A stretch of 45,423 nucleotides of DNA, taken from the NCBI GenBank assembly GCA_038251315.1, contig JBBSBK010000018.1, positions 1 through 45,423 on the forward strand. Reading direction: 5' to 3'. The notes below the pieces were generated by a model. It searched no databases. It was not told where the DNA came from and worked only from the letters and a program-made list of their open reading frames with translations. The position numbers and the translations under genes are program-made. The DNA comes from JBBKXP01 sp038251315 (GTDB lineage: Bacteria > Pseudomonadota > Alphaproteobacteria > Rhodobacterales > Rhodobacteraceae). Within the stretch, counting starts at the first letter, position 1, and the number at the start of each line of letters is the position of its first letter. Below are positions 1-8,554 of the stretch, piece after piece.

Positions 1-1017
1 GCGGTGCTTGGGGCGCTGGAGGCACCCGAACGGGCCGCCGTCGAAAAGGCACTTGCCTACCCCGAGGAATCCGCCGGGCGGCATATGCAGGTCGAAATCG
101 TGCGCGCACCCGAACACTGGACGGTGGGCGAGGCGATCGACTATCTGCGCCGCGACGACAGTGATCTGCCTGAACAGTTCTATCACGTGATTCTTGTCGA
201 TCCACGGTTCAAGGCGGTCGGTTATGTCACGCTGGGCCGGGTGCTATCAGCGCGGCGCGACGTCAGGCTGCGCGATATCGCCGAGGAAAGTTTCCGCACC
301 TTCAGCGTCGATCAGCCGGCGTCGGAAGTCGCCTATGCGTTCAACCACTACCATCTGATTTCCGCGCCCGTGGTGGATGCCGATGACCGCCTTGTCGGCG
401 TCATCACCATCGACGACGCGATGACCCTGCTTGACGAGGAACACGAAGAGGATATCCTGCGCCTGGCCGGTGTCGGCGAAGGCAGTCTGTCGGACAACGT
501 GATCGAAACGACCCGGCAGCGGTTGCCCTGGCTGGCGGTGAATCTGGTCACGGCGATTCTGGCATCGCTGGTCATTTCGATGTTCGAAACGACGATCTCC
601 GGGCTGGTGGCGCTGGCTGTGCTGATGCCTATCGTCGCCTCGATGGGGGGCAATGCGGGCACCCAGTCGCTGACCGTGGCGGTGCGCGCCATCGCGACCC
701 GTGATCTGACCGGATCGAACGTCTGGCGGGTGATCCGCCGCGAGGCGGTGGTGGGCCTGATTAACGGGCTGATCTTTGCTGCAATCATGGGCCTGATCGG
801 TTGGGCGTGGTTCGCAACTCCGCTGCTGGGCGTGGTGCTGGCGGTCGCGATGGTGGTCAATCTGGTCGTCGCCGGGCTGGCTGGCACCGGCATCCCGATC
901 CTGCTGGAACACTTCGGAGTCGATCCCGCGCTTGCCTCGGGGGCTTTCGTGACGACGGTGACGGATGTCGTGGGCTTCTTTGCCTTTCTGGGGCTTGCGG
1001 CGCTGATCCTGATATGA
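1..1017 (+). CDS. mgtE: Magnesium transporter MgtE, 3' part (5' end outside window)
   Basis: This is the C-terminal three quarters of an MgtE magnesium channel, which gates Mg2+ (and Co2+) entry across the inner membrane. The frame is open from base 1, and about 338 residues are present against roughly 450 for the family, so the gene begins before the window; the GTG at base 4 is not a believable start. The first 27 residues hold the end of the N domain with the linker motif AYPEESAG. Two CBS domains follow (about 28-95 and 96-155), then the five-helix pore domain with the family signature PIVASMGGNAGTQS near residue 210. Its TGA overlaps the ATG of the next gene (ATGA), so the two are probably co-transcribed. 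Identity is secure. Confidence 0.96.
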   Translation, partial: AVLGALEAPERAAVEKALAYPEESAGRHMQVEIVRAPEHWTVGEAIDYLRRDDSDLPEQFYHVILVDPRFKAVGYVTLGRVLSARRDVRLRDIAEESFRTFSVDQPASEVAYAFNHYHLISAPVVDADDRLVGVITIDDAMTLLDEEHEEDILRLAGVGEGSLSDNVIETTRQRLPWLAVNLVTAILASLVISMFETTISGLVALAVLMPIVASMGGNAGTQSLTVAVRAIATRDLTGSNVWRVIRREAVVGLINGLIFAAIMGLIGWAWFATPLLGVVLAVAMVVNLVVAGLAGTGIPILLEHFGVDPALASGAFVTTVTDVVGFFAFLGLAALILI

Positions 1018-1568
1018 CCGACCTTGCGGCGATCAAGGCGGCGGCGCGCAGGACGGCCATTGTGCGCCGCGCGGCGGCCCATGCTTCCGGGGGCGGCACG
1101 GCGGCGCATCTGGACGCGGTGCTGGCGGCGCACCGGGGCCGTCCGCTGGCCGGGTACATGGCGATGCGCACCGAGATCGATCCGGCTGACGCAATGACCG
1201 CCGCCGCCGCGTTCGGCCCGGTCTGCGTCCCGGTCATCATCGGCGCGGGATTGCGGTTGCGGTTTCGCCAATGGACGCCGGGCTGCGCGATGACGTCAGG
1301 CCCGTTCGGCGCATCGGTGCCCACCGATGGCCCCTGGATCACCCCTGACATTCTGATCGTGCCGCTGGTCGCCTTTGATCGCCGGGGCGGTCGGCTGGGT
1401 TATGGCGGCGGGTTCTATGATCGGACGTTGCAGGAACTGCGTTCTGCGCGGCCGACACTGGCCATCGGGTTTGCCTGGGCTGCGCAAGAGGCCGACGATC
1501 TGCCGCTCGAACCGACCGACCAACCGCTTGACCTGATCGTGACCGAGGCGGGACTGATCGAGAGCTGA
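1014..1568 (+). CDS. ygfA: 5-formyltetrahydrofolate cyclo-ligase
   Basis: This 184-residue protein matches 5-formyltetrahydrofolate cyclo-ligase, a cytosolic enzyme that uses ATP to convert 5-formyl-THF to 5,10-methenyl-THF in one-carbon metabolism. The C-terminal signature GRLGYGGGFYDRT, which forms the nucleotide/substrate site, is clear, and an N-terminal Lys/Arg cluster (IKAAARRTAIVRR) fits the ATP-phosphate contact region. Length is normal for the family. The start is the ATG overlapping the mgtE stop by 4 bp; an in-frame extension to base 801 lies inside mgtE and is not real. It ends 8 bp before the convergent methyltransferase. Confidence 0.93.
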   Translation: MTDLAAIKAAARRTAIVRRAAAHASGGGTAAHLDAVLAAHRGRPLAGYMAMRTEIDPADAMTAAAAFGPVCVPVIIGAGLRLRFRQWTPGCAMTSGPFGASVPTDGPWITPDILIVPLVAFDRRGGRLGYGGGFYDRTLQELRSARPTLAIGFAWAAQEADDLPLEPTDQPLDLIVTEAGLIES

Positions 1569-1576
1569 GGCGGCAA

Positions 1577-2383
1577 TCAGGGCCGAGCAGTCACCAAAAG
1601 CGCCCTGATCTGACCAGTGATGGGACCATCGCCAAAGTCTTTGCGCAATGCGTCTGCGACAAGAGCCGTGATTTCACCCAGATCGGCGCCCCGCGCCGCG
1701 ATCTCGTTGCGCAGGGGCGTGCCCTGACAATAGGCGGTCGCCGCCGCATCGGCCGACGCGGCCCGGGCCATATGGTCATGCGCGACAATGTCGACCGCGC
1801 CGAACCCCGCCTCGGTCAAGTGCGCCCTGATCGTATCGGGGTCATGATAGCCATGCGGGGTGCGTTCCATAAAGACCGGAGGATCGTCGGGAAATCGCCC
1901 GGCCAGTGCGGCATTCGCAGCCTTGACGAAATGATTGGCGTCGACACCGTCCCAGGTATTGAAAATGAACAAGCCGTCGGGCGCCAGAACCCGGCGCGCC
2001 TCGCGGTAGCCCTGCACCTTGTCGGGAAAGAACATCACCCCGAACTGGCACAGCACGCTGTCAAAGCTTTGGTCGGCGAAGGGCAGTGACAGCCCATCGG
2101 CCTGCTGGAATGTGACCCGGGCATCGGTTGTCGTTGTCGCGGCGCGCTGCAGCATCGCCGGGTTCAGATCGGTGGCGGTGATCCGCACAGTGTCAGGCAG
2201 ACGGGCCAGAATCGCCCGCGTCAGCGCCCCCGTTCCCGCCGCAACTTCGAGGATGGATTGCGGCGCCAGCGCCGCAACCTGATCGGCCATCCGTGCGGCG
2301 TAGGGATCAAACAGCATCGGGACCATCAACGCATCGTAGATGTCAGGGATCGGGCCTGCGAAAACGCGATCGATTTCGTTCAT
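1577..2383 (-). CDS. Class I SAM-dependent methyltransferase
   Basis: A 268-residue protein with a Rossmann-type methyltransferase fold. SAM-binding motif I is ILEVAAGTGALT (about 44-55), an acidic residue follows in TATDLNPAML (motif II), and FDSVLCQFGVMFFPD is the motif IV region typical of the Methyltransf_11/UbiE-like group. The start ATG at 2383 is preceded by GAGG at suitable spacing. The substrate cannot be told from sequence; small-molecule methylation is more likely than rRNA or protein methylation because no extra recognition domain is present. It stands alone on the minus strand, convergent with ygfA and divergent from the ymdB-like gene. Confidence 0.88.
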   Translation of the reverse strand: MNEIDRVFAGPIPDIYDALMVPMLFDPYAARMADQVAALAPQSILEVAAGTGALTRAILARLPDTVRITATDLNPAMLQRAATTTTDARVTFQQADGLSLPFADQSFDSVLCQFGVMFFPDKVQGYREARRVLAPDGLFIFNTWDGVDANHFVKAANAALAGRFPDDPPVFMERTPHGYHDPDTIRAHLTEAGFGAVDIVAHDHMARAASADAAATAYCQGTPLRNEIAARGADLGEITALVADALRKDFGDGPITGQIRALLVTARP

Positions 2384-2450
2384 GATGACCTCATTTGCTG
2401 CTGTTGCGGCACGCTACCATATCGTTTCGTTCGACTGACCAGCTATTTTC

Positions 2451-2490
2451 ACGGCACGGGCCTGCGGGCGGCGCCGGCCCTGCGTGCCGT
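2451..2490. repeat. 40-bp inverted repeat upstream of the ymdB-like gene
   Basis: The arms ACGGCACG and CGTGCCGT are perfect 8-bp complements, and the G+C-rich interior can extend the stem. It lies between two divergent genes, 38 bp before the ATG of the ymdB-like gene. There is no U-run, so a terminator is unlikely; a leader hairpin or protein-binding dyad is possible. Confidence 0.5.
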
Positions 2491-2528
2491 CTTGTCTTGG
2501 CTGAACCCGATGCCTATGACATGGCGTC

Positions 2529-3344
2529 ATGAAAATCCTGTTTCTTGGCGATGTGATGGGCCGTGCGGGGCGTGCCGCAATCACGGCGGAATTGCCGCGG
2601 TTGCGGGCTGACTGGAGCCTTGATTTCGTTGTGGTCAACGGTGAAAATGCGACCTCGGGCGTTGGCCTGTCCGCCGCCCATGCGCGTGCGATCCTCGACG
2701 CCGGGGCCGATGTCGTCACCCTTGGGGATCATGCGTTCGACCAAAAGGACATGCTGGCCCATATCGCCACCGAACCGCGGATCATCCGCCCGCTGAACTT
2801 TTCCAAGGCGGCACCGGGGGTTGGGGCGCGGGTGTTCGACGCCCCCGGTGGCCGCCGCGTGCTGGTCGCACAGGTGCTGGGGCAGGTGTTCATGAAACGC
2901 CCCTTCGACGATCCGTTTTCGGCTATCGACGCCGTGCTGCGCCAGTATCCGATGGGCGGACAGGTTCAGGCATCCCTGATCGACGTGCATTGCGAGGCGA
3001 CCAGCGAAAAGATGGCGATGGGCCACTTTTGCGATGGCCGCGCCAGCATCGTTGTCGGCACCCATACCCATGTTCCGACTGCCGATGCGATGATTCTGCC
3101 GGGCGGCACCGCCTATCTGACGGATGCGGGCATGTGCGGCGATTACAATTCGGTCATCGGCATGGACAAGGACGAGCCCCTGCGCCGCTTCATCACCGGC
3201 ATGGCCAAGGACCGGTTCGAGCCTGCCGCCGGGGACGCGACGCTGGCCGGTCTTTACGTCGAAACCGACCACCGCAGCGGCAAGGCGACTCGCGTGGTAC
3301 CGGTTCGCCAAGGCGGCCTGTTGCCGCAAGCCGGTCCTGCATGA
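2529..3344 (+). CDS. ymdB: YmdB/TIGR00282-family metallophosphoesterase
   Basis: A 271-residue dinuclear-metal phosphodiesterase of the YmdB family; the Bacillus member hydrolyses 2',3'-cyclic nucleotides and affects biofilm and motility decisions. The expected metal ligands are visible: D8 in FLGDVMGR, E39-N40 in VNGENA, H68, H154 in DVHCEATSEK, and H179/H181 in GTHTHVPTAD. One departure is residue 67: the family motif is usually GNH, whereas this protein reads GDH, replacing a metal-ligating Asn by Asp. Length is normal. Its TGA overlaps the ATG of the following EamA gene, so the two are likely co-transcribed. Cellular role in this organism is inferred only. Confidence 0.92.
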   Translation: MKILFLGDVMGRAGRAAITAELPRLRADWSLDFVVVNGENATSGVGLSAAHARAILDAGADVVTLGDHAFDQKDMLAHIATEPRIIRPLNFSKAAPGVGARVFDAPGGRRVLVAQVLGQVFMKRPFDDPFSAIDAVLRQYPMGGQVQASLIDVHCEATSEKMAMGHFCDGRASIVVGTHTHVPTADAMILPGGTAYLTDAGMCGDYNSVIGMDKDEPLRRFITGMAKDRFEPAAGDATLAGLYVETDHRSGKATRVVPVRQGGLLPQAGPA

Positions 3345-4249
3345 GCGGTGATCGGCCTCGGTTGACCGGGGTGCTGGTGGTCATGGGGATCGGCTGGGGC
3401 CTGAGCTGGCCACTGGCAAAGATCGCCGTCAGCACCGGGCATGGGGCGTTCGGTCTGATCTTTTGGCAACTGGTGCTGTCGGTGGTGTTTCTGGGCGCGA
3501 TCCATCTTTTGCGCGGCGGCAGCTGGCCGATCCGTCGGCGCACCTTGCCCGTGCATGGCACGGTCGCCCTGTTCGGCACCATCCTGCCCGACGCGATCAC
3601 CTATCCGGCGGCGTTTCACCTGCCTGCCGGCATCTTGTCGATTATCGTCGCGGCGACGCCGATGCTGTCGTTTCCTATCGCCGTCGCGCTGGGTGCGGAC
3701 CGGTTCGCAGCGCGCCGCCTGCTGGGGCTGACGCTTGGGCTCGTGGGCGTCGGCCTGATCGTGATGCCGGGGGCGGGGGTGTCGGGGCCCGTGCTGACCG
3801 TCTGGATTTTGGCCGCGCTGCTGGCGCCTCTGTGCTATGCGATCGAGGGAAACTTTGTCGATACCTTCGGCACTGCCGGGATGGGTGCCATTCAAGTGCT
3901 GCTGGGGGCCTCGATGGTCGGGTTGGTCGTGGTGACGCCGCTCGCACTGGCCACAGGGCAATTCATTGTTCCTGTCCTGCCACTCGGAGGCCCGGAATGG
4001 GCACTTGTCGGAGCGGCGACCATCCATGCCGCCGTCTATACCTTTTATGTCTGGCTGGTCGGGCGGGCCGGTGCGGTGTTCGCCGCGCAGGTCAGCTATA
4101 TCGTGACGCTCAGCGGAGTCTTGTGGTCGATGGCGATTCTTGGCGAAAGCTATGCCGGGCTGGTCTGGGTCGCGCTGGTGTTGATGGTCGCGGGTGTCTT
4201 TCTGGTCGCACCCCGGCCTCCCAAGCCCCTTGATCCGGCTGCGACGTGA
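3341..4249 (+). CDS. EamA/DMT-family transporter
   Basis: A 302-residue integral membrane protein made of about ten hydrophobic helices arranged as two EamA-type repeats, each of roughly five helices, as in the drug/metabolite transporter superfamily (RhaT/YdcZ-like exporters). The second repeat ends with the helix around VLWSMAILGES, a region conserved in EamA domains. The start chosen is the ATG that overlaps the previous stop (ATGA); the longer frame back to 2990 lies inside ymdB. The substrate is unknown; amino acids or small metabolites are typical. The C-terminal tail is short and proline-rich. Confidence 0.88.
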   Translation: MSGDRPRLTGVLVVMGIGWGLSWPLAKIAVSTGHGAFGLIFWQLVLSVVFLGAIHLLRGGSWPIRRRTLPVHGTVALFGTILPDAITYPAAFHLPAGILSIIVAATPMLSFPIAVALGADRFAARRLLGLTLGLVGVGLIVMPGAGVSGPVLTVWILAALLAPLCYAIEGNFVDTFGTAGMGAIQVLLGASMVGLVVVTPLALATGQFIVPVLPLGGPEWALVGAATIHAAVYTFYVWLVGRAGAVFAAQVSYIVTLSGVLWSMAILGESYAGLVWVALVLMVAGVFLVAPRPPKPLDPAAT

Positions 4250-4285
4250 CAGCAGGGTGCGCGGCAACAACATGAGGCACGACAG

Positions 4286-6067
4286 ATGACCGATCTGATC
4301 CAGTTCACCCCGATCCAGGAGGCGCTGATCGCACTGGCCGTGCTGGCGGGAATGTTCGTTCTGTTCCTGCGCGAACGCTACCCGACCGAGGTGATCGCCA
4401 TCGGCGGTGCGGCGCTGCTGATGGTGCTGGGCATCCTGCCCTATGCCGGGGCGGTCAAGGCGCTGTCGAATTCGGCGCCCTGGACCATCGCGTTCATGTT
4501 CGTCATCATGGGCGCGCTGGTGCGCACCGGGGCGCTGGGGGCGATGACCGGGCTGGCGCAACGCCATGCCAAGACGCATCCAGCACTGGCGCTGGCGGGC
4601 ATCATGGGGTTCGTCCTTCTCACGTCGGCCTTTGTCAATAACACCCCGGTCGTCGTGGTGATGATCCCGGTGTTCGTGGAACTCTCGCGGACCCTCAAGG
4701 TATCGGCCAGCAAACTGCTGATCCCGCTCAGCTATGGGGCGATTGTCGGCGGCACGCTGACGCTGATCGGCACGTCAACCAACATCGTCGTGGACGGGGT
4801 CGCGCAGCAATCGGGGCTGGCCCCCTTCACGATCTTTGAAATCACTCCTATCGGTGCGGTCATCGCCGCATGGACGATGTTATATCTGTGGCTGTTCGGC
4901 AATCGTCTGCTGCCCGACCGCGCTACGATGGCCAACTTGCTGTCCGATCGCTCCAAAAAGCGGTTCTTTGCCGAAGCGGTAATTCCCGCCGACAGCAATT
5001 TAATCGGGAGGCAGGCGGTCGATGTGCAACTGTTCAAGCGCGAAGGCGTGCGGCTGGTCGACGTGGTGCGCGGCGATTTGTCGTTACGACGCGATCTGGC
5101 TGCGGTCGTTCTGGAGGTCGGCGACCGGGTCGTGCTCCGCACCGAAATGACCGAAATCCTGTCGCTGCAAACGAACAAGAGCCTGCGCCGGGTCGATCAG
5201 GTGTCAGCGGTCGAAACCACCACCGTCGAGGTCCTGATCACCCCCGACTGCAAGATGGTTGGCCGCACGTTGGGGTCGATGCGCCTGCGCCGCCGCTATG
5301 GGGTCTATACCCTTGCGGTGCACCGACGCGACCGCAACATTGGTCGGCAGCTGGACGATTTGCTGGTACGGGTCGGCGATACACTGCTGCTTGAGGGAAG
5401 TTCGGCCGACATCCAGCGCCTTGCCGCAGAAATGGATCTGGGCGACGTGTCGCGCCCGTCGGCTCTTGCCTATCGCCGCAACAAGGCCCCGATCGCCGTG
5501 GCGGCGATGCTGGGAGTTGTCGTTCTGGCCGCGTTCGAGGTCGCGCCGATCCTGTATCTGGCGTTTCTGGCGACGGCGGTCGTGCTGCTGACCCGCTGCA
5601 TTGATGCCGAAGAGGCCTTTGCATCAATCGACGGACGCCTGCTGGCGCTGATATTCGCGATGTTGGCGGTTGGCGCGGGGTTGGAGGATTCGGGGGCAGT
5701 CAGCCTGATCGCCGGGGCATTAGCCCCGGCAATGGCCGACTTGCCGCCGTTTTTCGTGGTGTTCGGGGTCTATAGCCTGTCGATGGTGCTGACCGAACTG
5801 GTATCCAACAACGCCGTCGGGGTGGTCATGACCCCCATCGCAATCGGTCTTGCGGTGGCTTTGGGGGTTGATCCGCGGCCACTGGTTGTGGCGGTGATGA
5901 TGGCGGCTTCGGCCAGTTTTTCGACGCCCATCGGCTATCAGACCAACACGCTGGTTTACGGGCCAGGCGGCTACAGGTTCACCGATTTCCTGCGCATCGG
6001 TATCCCATTGAACCTGTCGCTGGCGGTCGTTTGTTCGCTGGTGATTCCGTGGATCTGGCCGTTGTAG
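4286..6067 (+). CDS. SLC13-type permease with two RCK_C domains
   Basis: A 593-residue permease of the ArsB/NhaD/SLC13 superfamily. The N-terminal half has about six helices with the signature TSAFVNNTPVVVVMIP and the re-entrant motif GGTLTLIGTSTNIVVDG. A cytosolic insert (about 210-395) contains two TrkA-C (RCK_C) modules, visible as RQAVDVQLFKREGVRLVDV and MVGRTLGSMRLRRRYGVYTL. The second membrane half ends with LVSNNAVGVVMTPIAIGLA and SFSTPIGYQTNTLVYGPGGY, the mirror repeat of the transport site. Relatives carry sulfate, dicarboxylates or other anions with Na+; the substrate is not decidable here. It is a single gene, convergent with the HisN-like gene. Confidence 0.92.
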   Translation: MTDLIQFTPIQEALIALAVLAGMFVLFLRERYPTEVIAIGGAALLMVLGILPYAGAVKALSNSAPWTIAFMFVIMGALVRTGALGAMTGLAQRHAKTHPALALAGIMGFVLLTSAFVNNTPVVVVMIPVFVELSRTLKVSASKLLIPLSYGAIVGGTLTLIGTSTNIVVDGVAQQSGLAPFTIFEITPIGAVIAAWTMLYLWLFGNRLLPDRATMANLLSDRSKKRFFAEAVIPADSNLIGRQAVDVQLFKREGVRLVDVVRGDLSLRRDLAAVVLEVGDRVVLRTEMTEILSLQTNKSLRRVDQVSAVETTTVEVLITPDCKMVGRTLGSMRLRRRYGVYTLAVHRRDRNIGRQLDDLLVRVGDTLLLEGSSADIQRLAAEMDLGDVSRPSALAYRRNKAPIAVAAMLGVVVLAAFEVAPILYLAFLATAVVLLTRCIDAEEAFASIDGRLLALIFAMLAVGAGLEDSGAVSLIAGALAPAMADLPPFFVVFGVYSLSMVLTELVSNNAVGVVMTPIAIGLAVALGVDPRPLVVAVMMAASASFSTPIGYQTNTLVYGPGGYRFTDFLRIGIPLNLSLAVVCSLVIPWIWPL

Positions 6068-6077
6068 CGCGGTCGTT

Positions 6078-6887
6078 CTAGATGCCCCGCAGAATCGCGA
6101 GCGCTTCGGCGTGAATCGCCAGATTTGCTGCGGCAAGCACCTGCCCGCCGTCATGCGCCGGGCCGCCCTGCCAGTCGGTGACGATCCCGCCAGCGGCCTG
6201 AACGACGGCGATGGGGGCATGGACGTCGTAAGGCTGCAAGCCCGCCTCGATCACCAGATCGACCTGCCCCGCCGCCAGCAGAGCGTAACCGTAACAATCC
6301 ATCCCGAAGCGGGTCAGGCGGACCTGTGCTGCGACGGTGTCAAAAGCGGCGCGTTCGGCCGCGGTGCCAACTTCGGGGAAAGTCGACAGCAGGGTTGCGG
6401 CGGACAAAGGACGTGGCGCGCGCACGCGCAGCGGTTTGTCTCCCTGCGGCCCGCTGACCCCGGCCTGACCAAAGCCGCCGGAAAAGCGCTCACCGATATA
6501 GGGTTGGTCGATGATACCGAACAGCGGGCCACTGGCATCCGATACCGCGATCAGCACCCCCCAGGTCGGGGTGCCGCTGATATAACCGCGGGTGCCGTCG
6601 ATCGGGTCAAGCACCCAAGTCAGGCCGCTCGTGCCTGTGGTCGGCCCGTATTCCTCGCCCAGTATCGCATCCATCGGGCGCTCGACCGCCAGAATGTCGC
6701 GCATCGTGCGTTCGGCGGCGCGGTCTGCTACGGTGACGGGATCGAACCGGGCATCGGCCGAGGCCTTGTCGTCGGCCGCCAGCCCCACCGTGCGGAAATG
6801 TTGCAGGGTGACAGGACGGGCAGCATTGGCCAAAAGGTGCGCCACCCGGACCAGATCGGCCCGCGTCGCGCTGTCGTTTGTCGTCAT
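6078..6887 (-). CDS. hisN: Inositol monophosphatase family, HisN-type histidinol-phosphatase
   Basis: A 269-residue Mg2+-dependent phosphatase of the inositol monophosphatase family. Metal-site motifs are present: GEEYG (first Glu), WVLDPIDGTRGY (the DPxDGT motif), and GLQPYDVHAPIAVVQAAGG near the C-terminus (third Asp). The substitution pattern (TRGYISG in place of TTNF) and DCYGYALLAAG resemble the HisN branch that dephosphorylates histidinol phosphate in histidine synthesis, rather than SuhB or CysQ. The start is the ATG at 6887 because AAGGGGG sits 7 bp before it; a GTG one codon upstream leaves too little spacing. No other his gene is nearby, so pathway assignment is moderate. Confidence 0.85.
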   Translation of the reverse strand: MTTNDSATRADLVRVAHLLANAARPVTLQHFRTVGLAADDKASADARFDPVTVADRAAERTMRDILAVERPMDAILGEEYGPTTGTSGLTWVLDPIDGTRGYISGTPTWGVLIAVSDASGPLFGIIDQPYIGERFSGGFGQAGVSGPQGDKPLRVRAPRPLSAATLLSTFPEVGTAAERAAFDTVAAQVRLTRFGMDCYGYALLAAGQVDLVIEAGLQPYDVHAPIAVVQAAGGIVTDWQGGPAHDGGQVLAAANLAIHAEALAILRGI

Positions 6888-6938
6888 CACCCTGCCCCCT
6901 TACGCTGAGGGCGATCTAGGGGTTTGGCGGGTGCGGGG

Positions 6939-7313
6939 TCAAGCCGCCTCGCTCAGCACGCGGGCGAGATCGAACAGACGGCGGCGCTGGTTTTCGGGAA
7001 TCGCGTAATAGGAGCGCAACAGTTCGAGTGCCTCTCTGTCCGACAGGATATCTCCGGGCATGTCGGAATGAGGGTTGGTGGTTTTAGGTAATTCAACCTC
7101 CATGCCTTCGAAGAAAAAGGCAACGGGAACGCCCAGAGCATGGGCGATATCCCACAAGCGCGAGGCACTGACGCGGTTCATCCCGGTCTCGTATTTCTGG
7201 ATTTGCTGGAACTTGATCCCGACCTGTTCGGCCAGTTGCTGCTGGGTGGTTCCGTTCGTCCAGCGCCTGTGCCTGATCCTTTTTCCGACATGCAAATCAA
7301 CGCGGTGTTTCAT
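6939..7313 (-). CDS. XRE-family transcriptional regulator (PraR/PhrR-like)
   Basis: A 124-residue DNA-binding regulator. Residues about 10-65 form a classical Cro/CI-type helix-turn-helix: the segments TQQQLAEQVGIKFQQIQKYE and RVSASRLWDIAHALG are characteristic of the alphaproteobacterial PraR/PhrR group, which influences surface attachment and quorum sensing in rhizobia. The C-terminal half is helical and probably mediates dimerisation. The start at 7313 has AGAGGA 8 bp upstream. It is divergent from the quinone oxidoreductase with a 282-bp spacer. Targets in this organism are unknown. Confidence 0.9.
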   Translation of the reverse strand: MKHRVDLHVGKRIRHRRWTNGTTQQQLAEQVGIKFQQIQKYETGMNRVSASRLWDIAHALGVPVAFFFEGMEVELPKTTNPHSDMPGDILSDREALELLRSYYAIPENQRRRLFDLARVLSEAA

Positions 7314-7595
7314 CTTGATCGTCCTCTTTACTTTGCATTAACAAAATGTTGGCGAATTCTGTGCGACCAGACTTTCGGCGCATTTCAACAAGTCATCGCA
7401 GGAAGACCTGAATCAAGACCGCCGCGAACGCTGTCAGGTAGAACACGCTTTGGTTGCATCCGTCCACCTGACCTTTAGGACAGGTTGCTACGCTGACAGG
7501 GTGCATCTGCGGAAACACTTTGACGCCGCCGGCGGTTTTCTTTCCGCCATAGCGGAATTAAGTCTGGCGCCAGAGTTTTGGATGGGAGCAGCGGG
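7314..7595. other. Divergent intergenic region between XRE regulator and quinone oxidoreductase
   Basis: No coding frame with a ribosome-binding site was seen. An interrupted inverted repeat ACCTG-N10-CAGGT lies at 7466-7485, and related CTGTCAGG and CTGACAGG words occur at about 7431 and 7493. These could be regulator sites, but no family can be named. Confidence 0.3.
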
Positions 7596-8552
7596 ATGCA
7601 GGCGTTTCAGGTCACGGATTTTGCCGCCTCGCCGGCGCTGGACGAAGTGCCCCCGCCCCGCCCCGGCCCCGGCGAAGTCCTGATCGCAATTGCAGCCTGC
7701 GGGCTGAATTTTGCCGATCTGCTGATGGCCAAGGGAACCTATCAGGATACCCCTGCCCCGCCCTTTACCCTGGGCATGGAGGTCTGCGGCGTTGTCCTGG
7801 CGCAGGGGCCGGGGGTCAGCGCCCCGGCCATCGGGGCGCGGGTGGCCGTCTTTGGCGGCAAGGGCGGGCTGGCCGAACAGGGGGCGTTCCCAGCGGCCCT
7901 GTGCCGGGTGGTGCCTGATGCGATGCCTGACACCGTGGCGGCCGGATTTCAGGTCGCCTATGGCACCTCGCATCTGGCGCTGACCCGGCGGGCCCGATTG
8001 CAACCCGGAGAGACGCTGCTGGTGCTGGGTGCCGCCGGGGGTGTCGGCCTGACGGCGGTCGAGATCGGCAAGGCAATCGGGGCGCGGGTCATTGCGGTGG
8101 CGCGGGGGGCCGAAAAGCTGGCCGTGGCGCGGGCCGCCGGGGCCGATCACGTGATCGACGCGGGGGCCGACATCACAGTGGCGGTCAAGGCGCTGGGTGG
8201 GGCCGATGTGGTTTACGACCCGGTCGGCGGCGATCTGTTCACCGCCGCGCTCAAGGCCTGCAACCGCGAAGCGCGGGTGATCGTCATCGGCTTTGCCAGC
8301 GGCACGGTGCCGCCGGTGCCCGCCAACATCATTCTGGTCAAGAACATCAGCGTCATCGGGTTCTACTGGGGTGGCTATCTGGCCTTTGCCCCCGACGTGC
8401 TGACCGACAGTCTGGCCGCGTTGATGGACTGGTATGTGGCGGGACGGCTGAAACCGCGCATCAGTCACACGCTCCCCCTCGCGCAGGCGGGCGCGGCGCT
8501 GGCACTGCTGAAATCGCGCACCTCGACCGGCAAGGTGGTGGTCACGATCTAA
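7596..8552 (+). CDS. NADPH:quinone oxidoreductase family protein (zinc-free MDR)
   Basis: A 318-residue medium-chain dehydrogenase/reductase of the quinone oxidoreductase group. The N-terminal GroES-like domain shows CGLNFADLLMAKGTYQ and lacks the Cys ligands of zinc alcohol dehydrogenases. The Rossmann domain carries the NADPH motif LVLGAAGGVGLTAVEIGKAIGA (about 148-169) and VYDPVGGDLF. Such enzymes reduce quinones or enoyl substrates in the cytosol. The ATG at 7596 has GGGAG just upstream and matches the usual N-terminus; a TTG at 7578 is less likely. It converges with the LysR gene, with only 2 bp between stops. Confidence 0.92.
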   Translation: MQAFQVTDFAASPALDEVPPPRPGPGEVLIAIAACGLNFADLLMAKGTYQDTPAPPFTLGMEVCGVVLAQGPGVSAPAIGARVAVFGGKGGLAEQGAFPAALCRVVPDAMPDTVAAGFQVAYGTSHLALTRRARLQPGETLLVLGAAGGVGLTAVEIGKAIGARVIAVARGAEKLAVARAAGADHVIDAGADITVAVKALGGADVVYDPVGGDLFTAALKACNREARVIVIGFASGTVPPVPANIILVKNISVIGFYWGGYLAFAPDVLTDSLAALMDWYVAGRLKPRISHTLPLAQAGAALALLKSRTSTGKVVVTI

Positions 8553-8554
8553 AA

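Noticed and set aside
247..1271. Long minus-strand frames antisense to mgtE and ygfA
   Set aside because: They are compositional shadows with no domain and overlap well-supported genes.
3254..4579. A 441-codon minus-strand frame
   Set aside because: It is antisense to the EamA and SLC13 genes, rich in Arg, Gln and His, and has no ribosome-binding site; the plus-strand genes explain the region.
7578..7595. TTG start six codons upstream for the quinone oxidoreductase
   Set aside because: The ATG at 7596 has a better placed Shine-Dalgarno sequence and gives the usual N-terminus.
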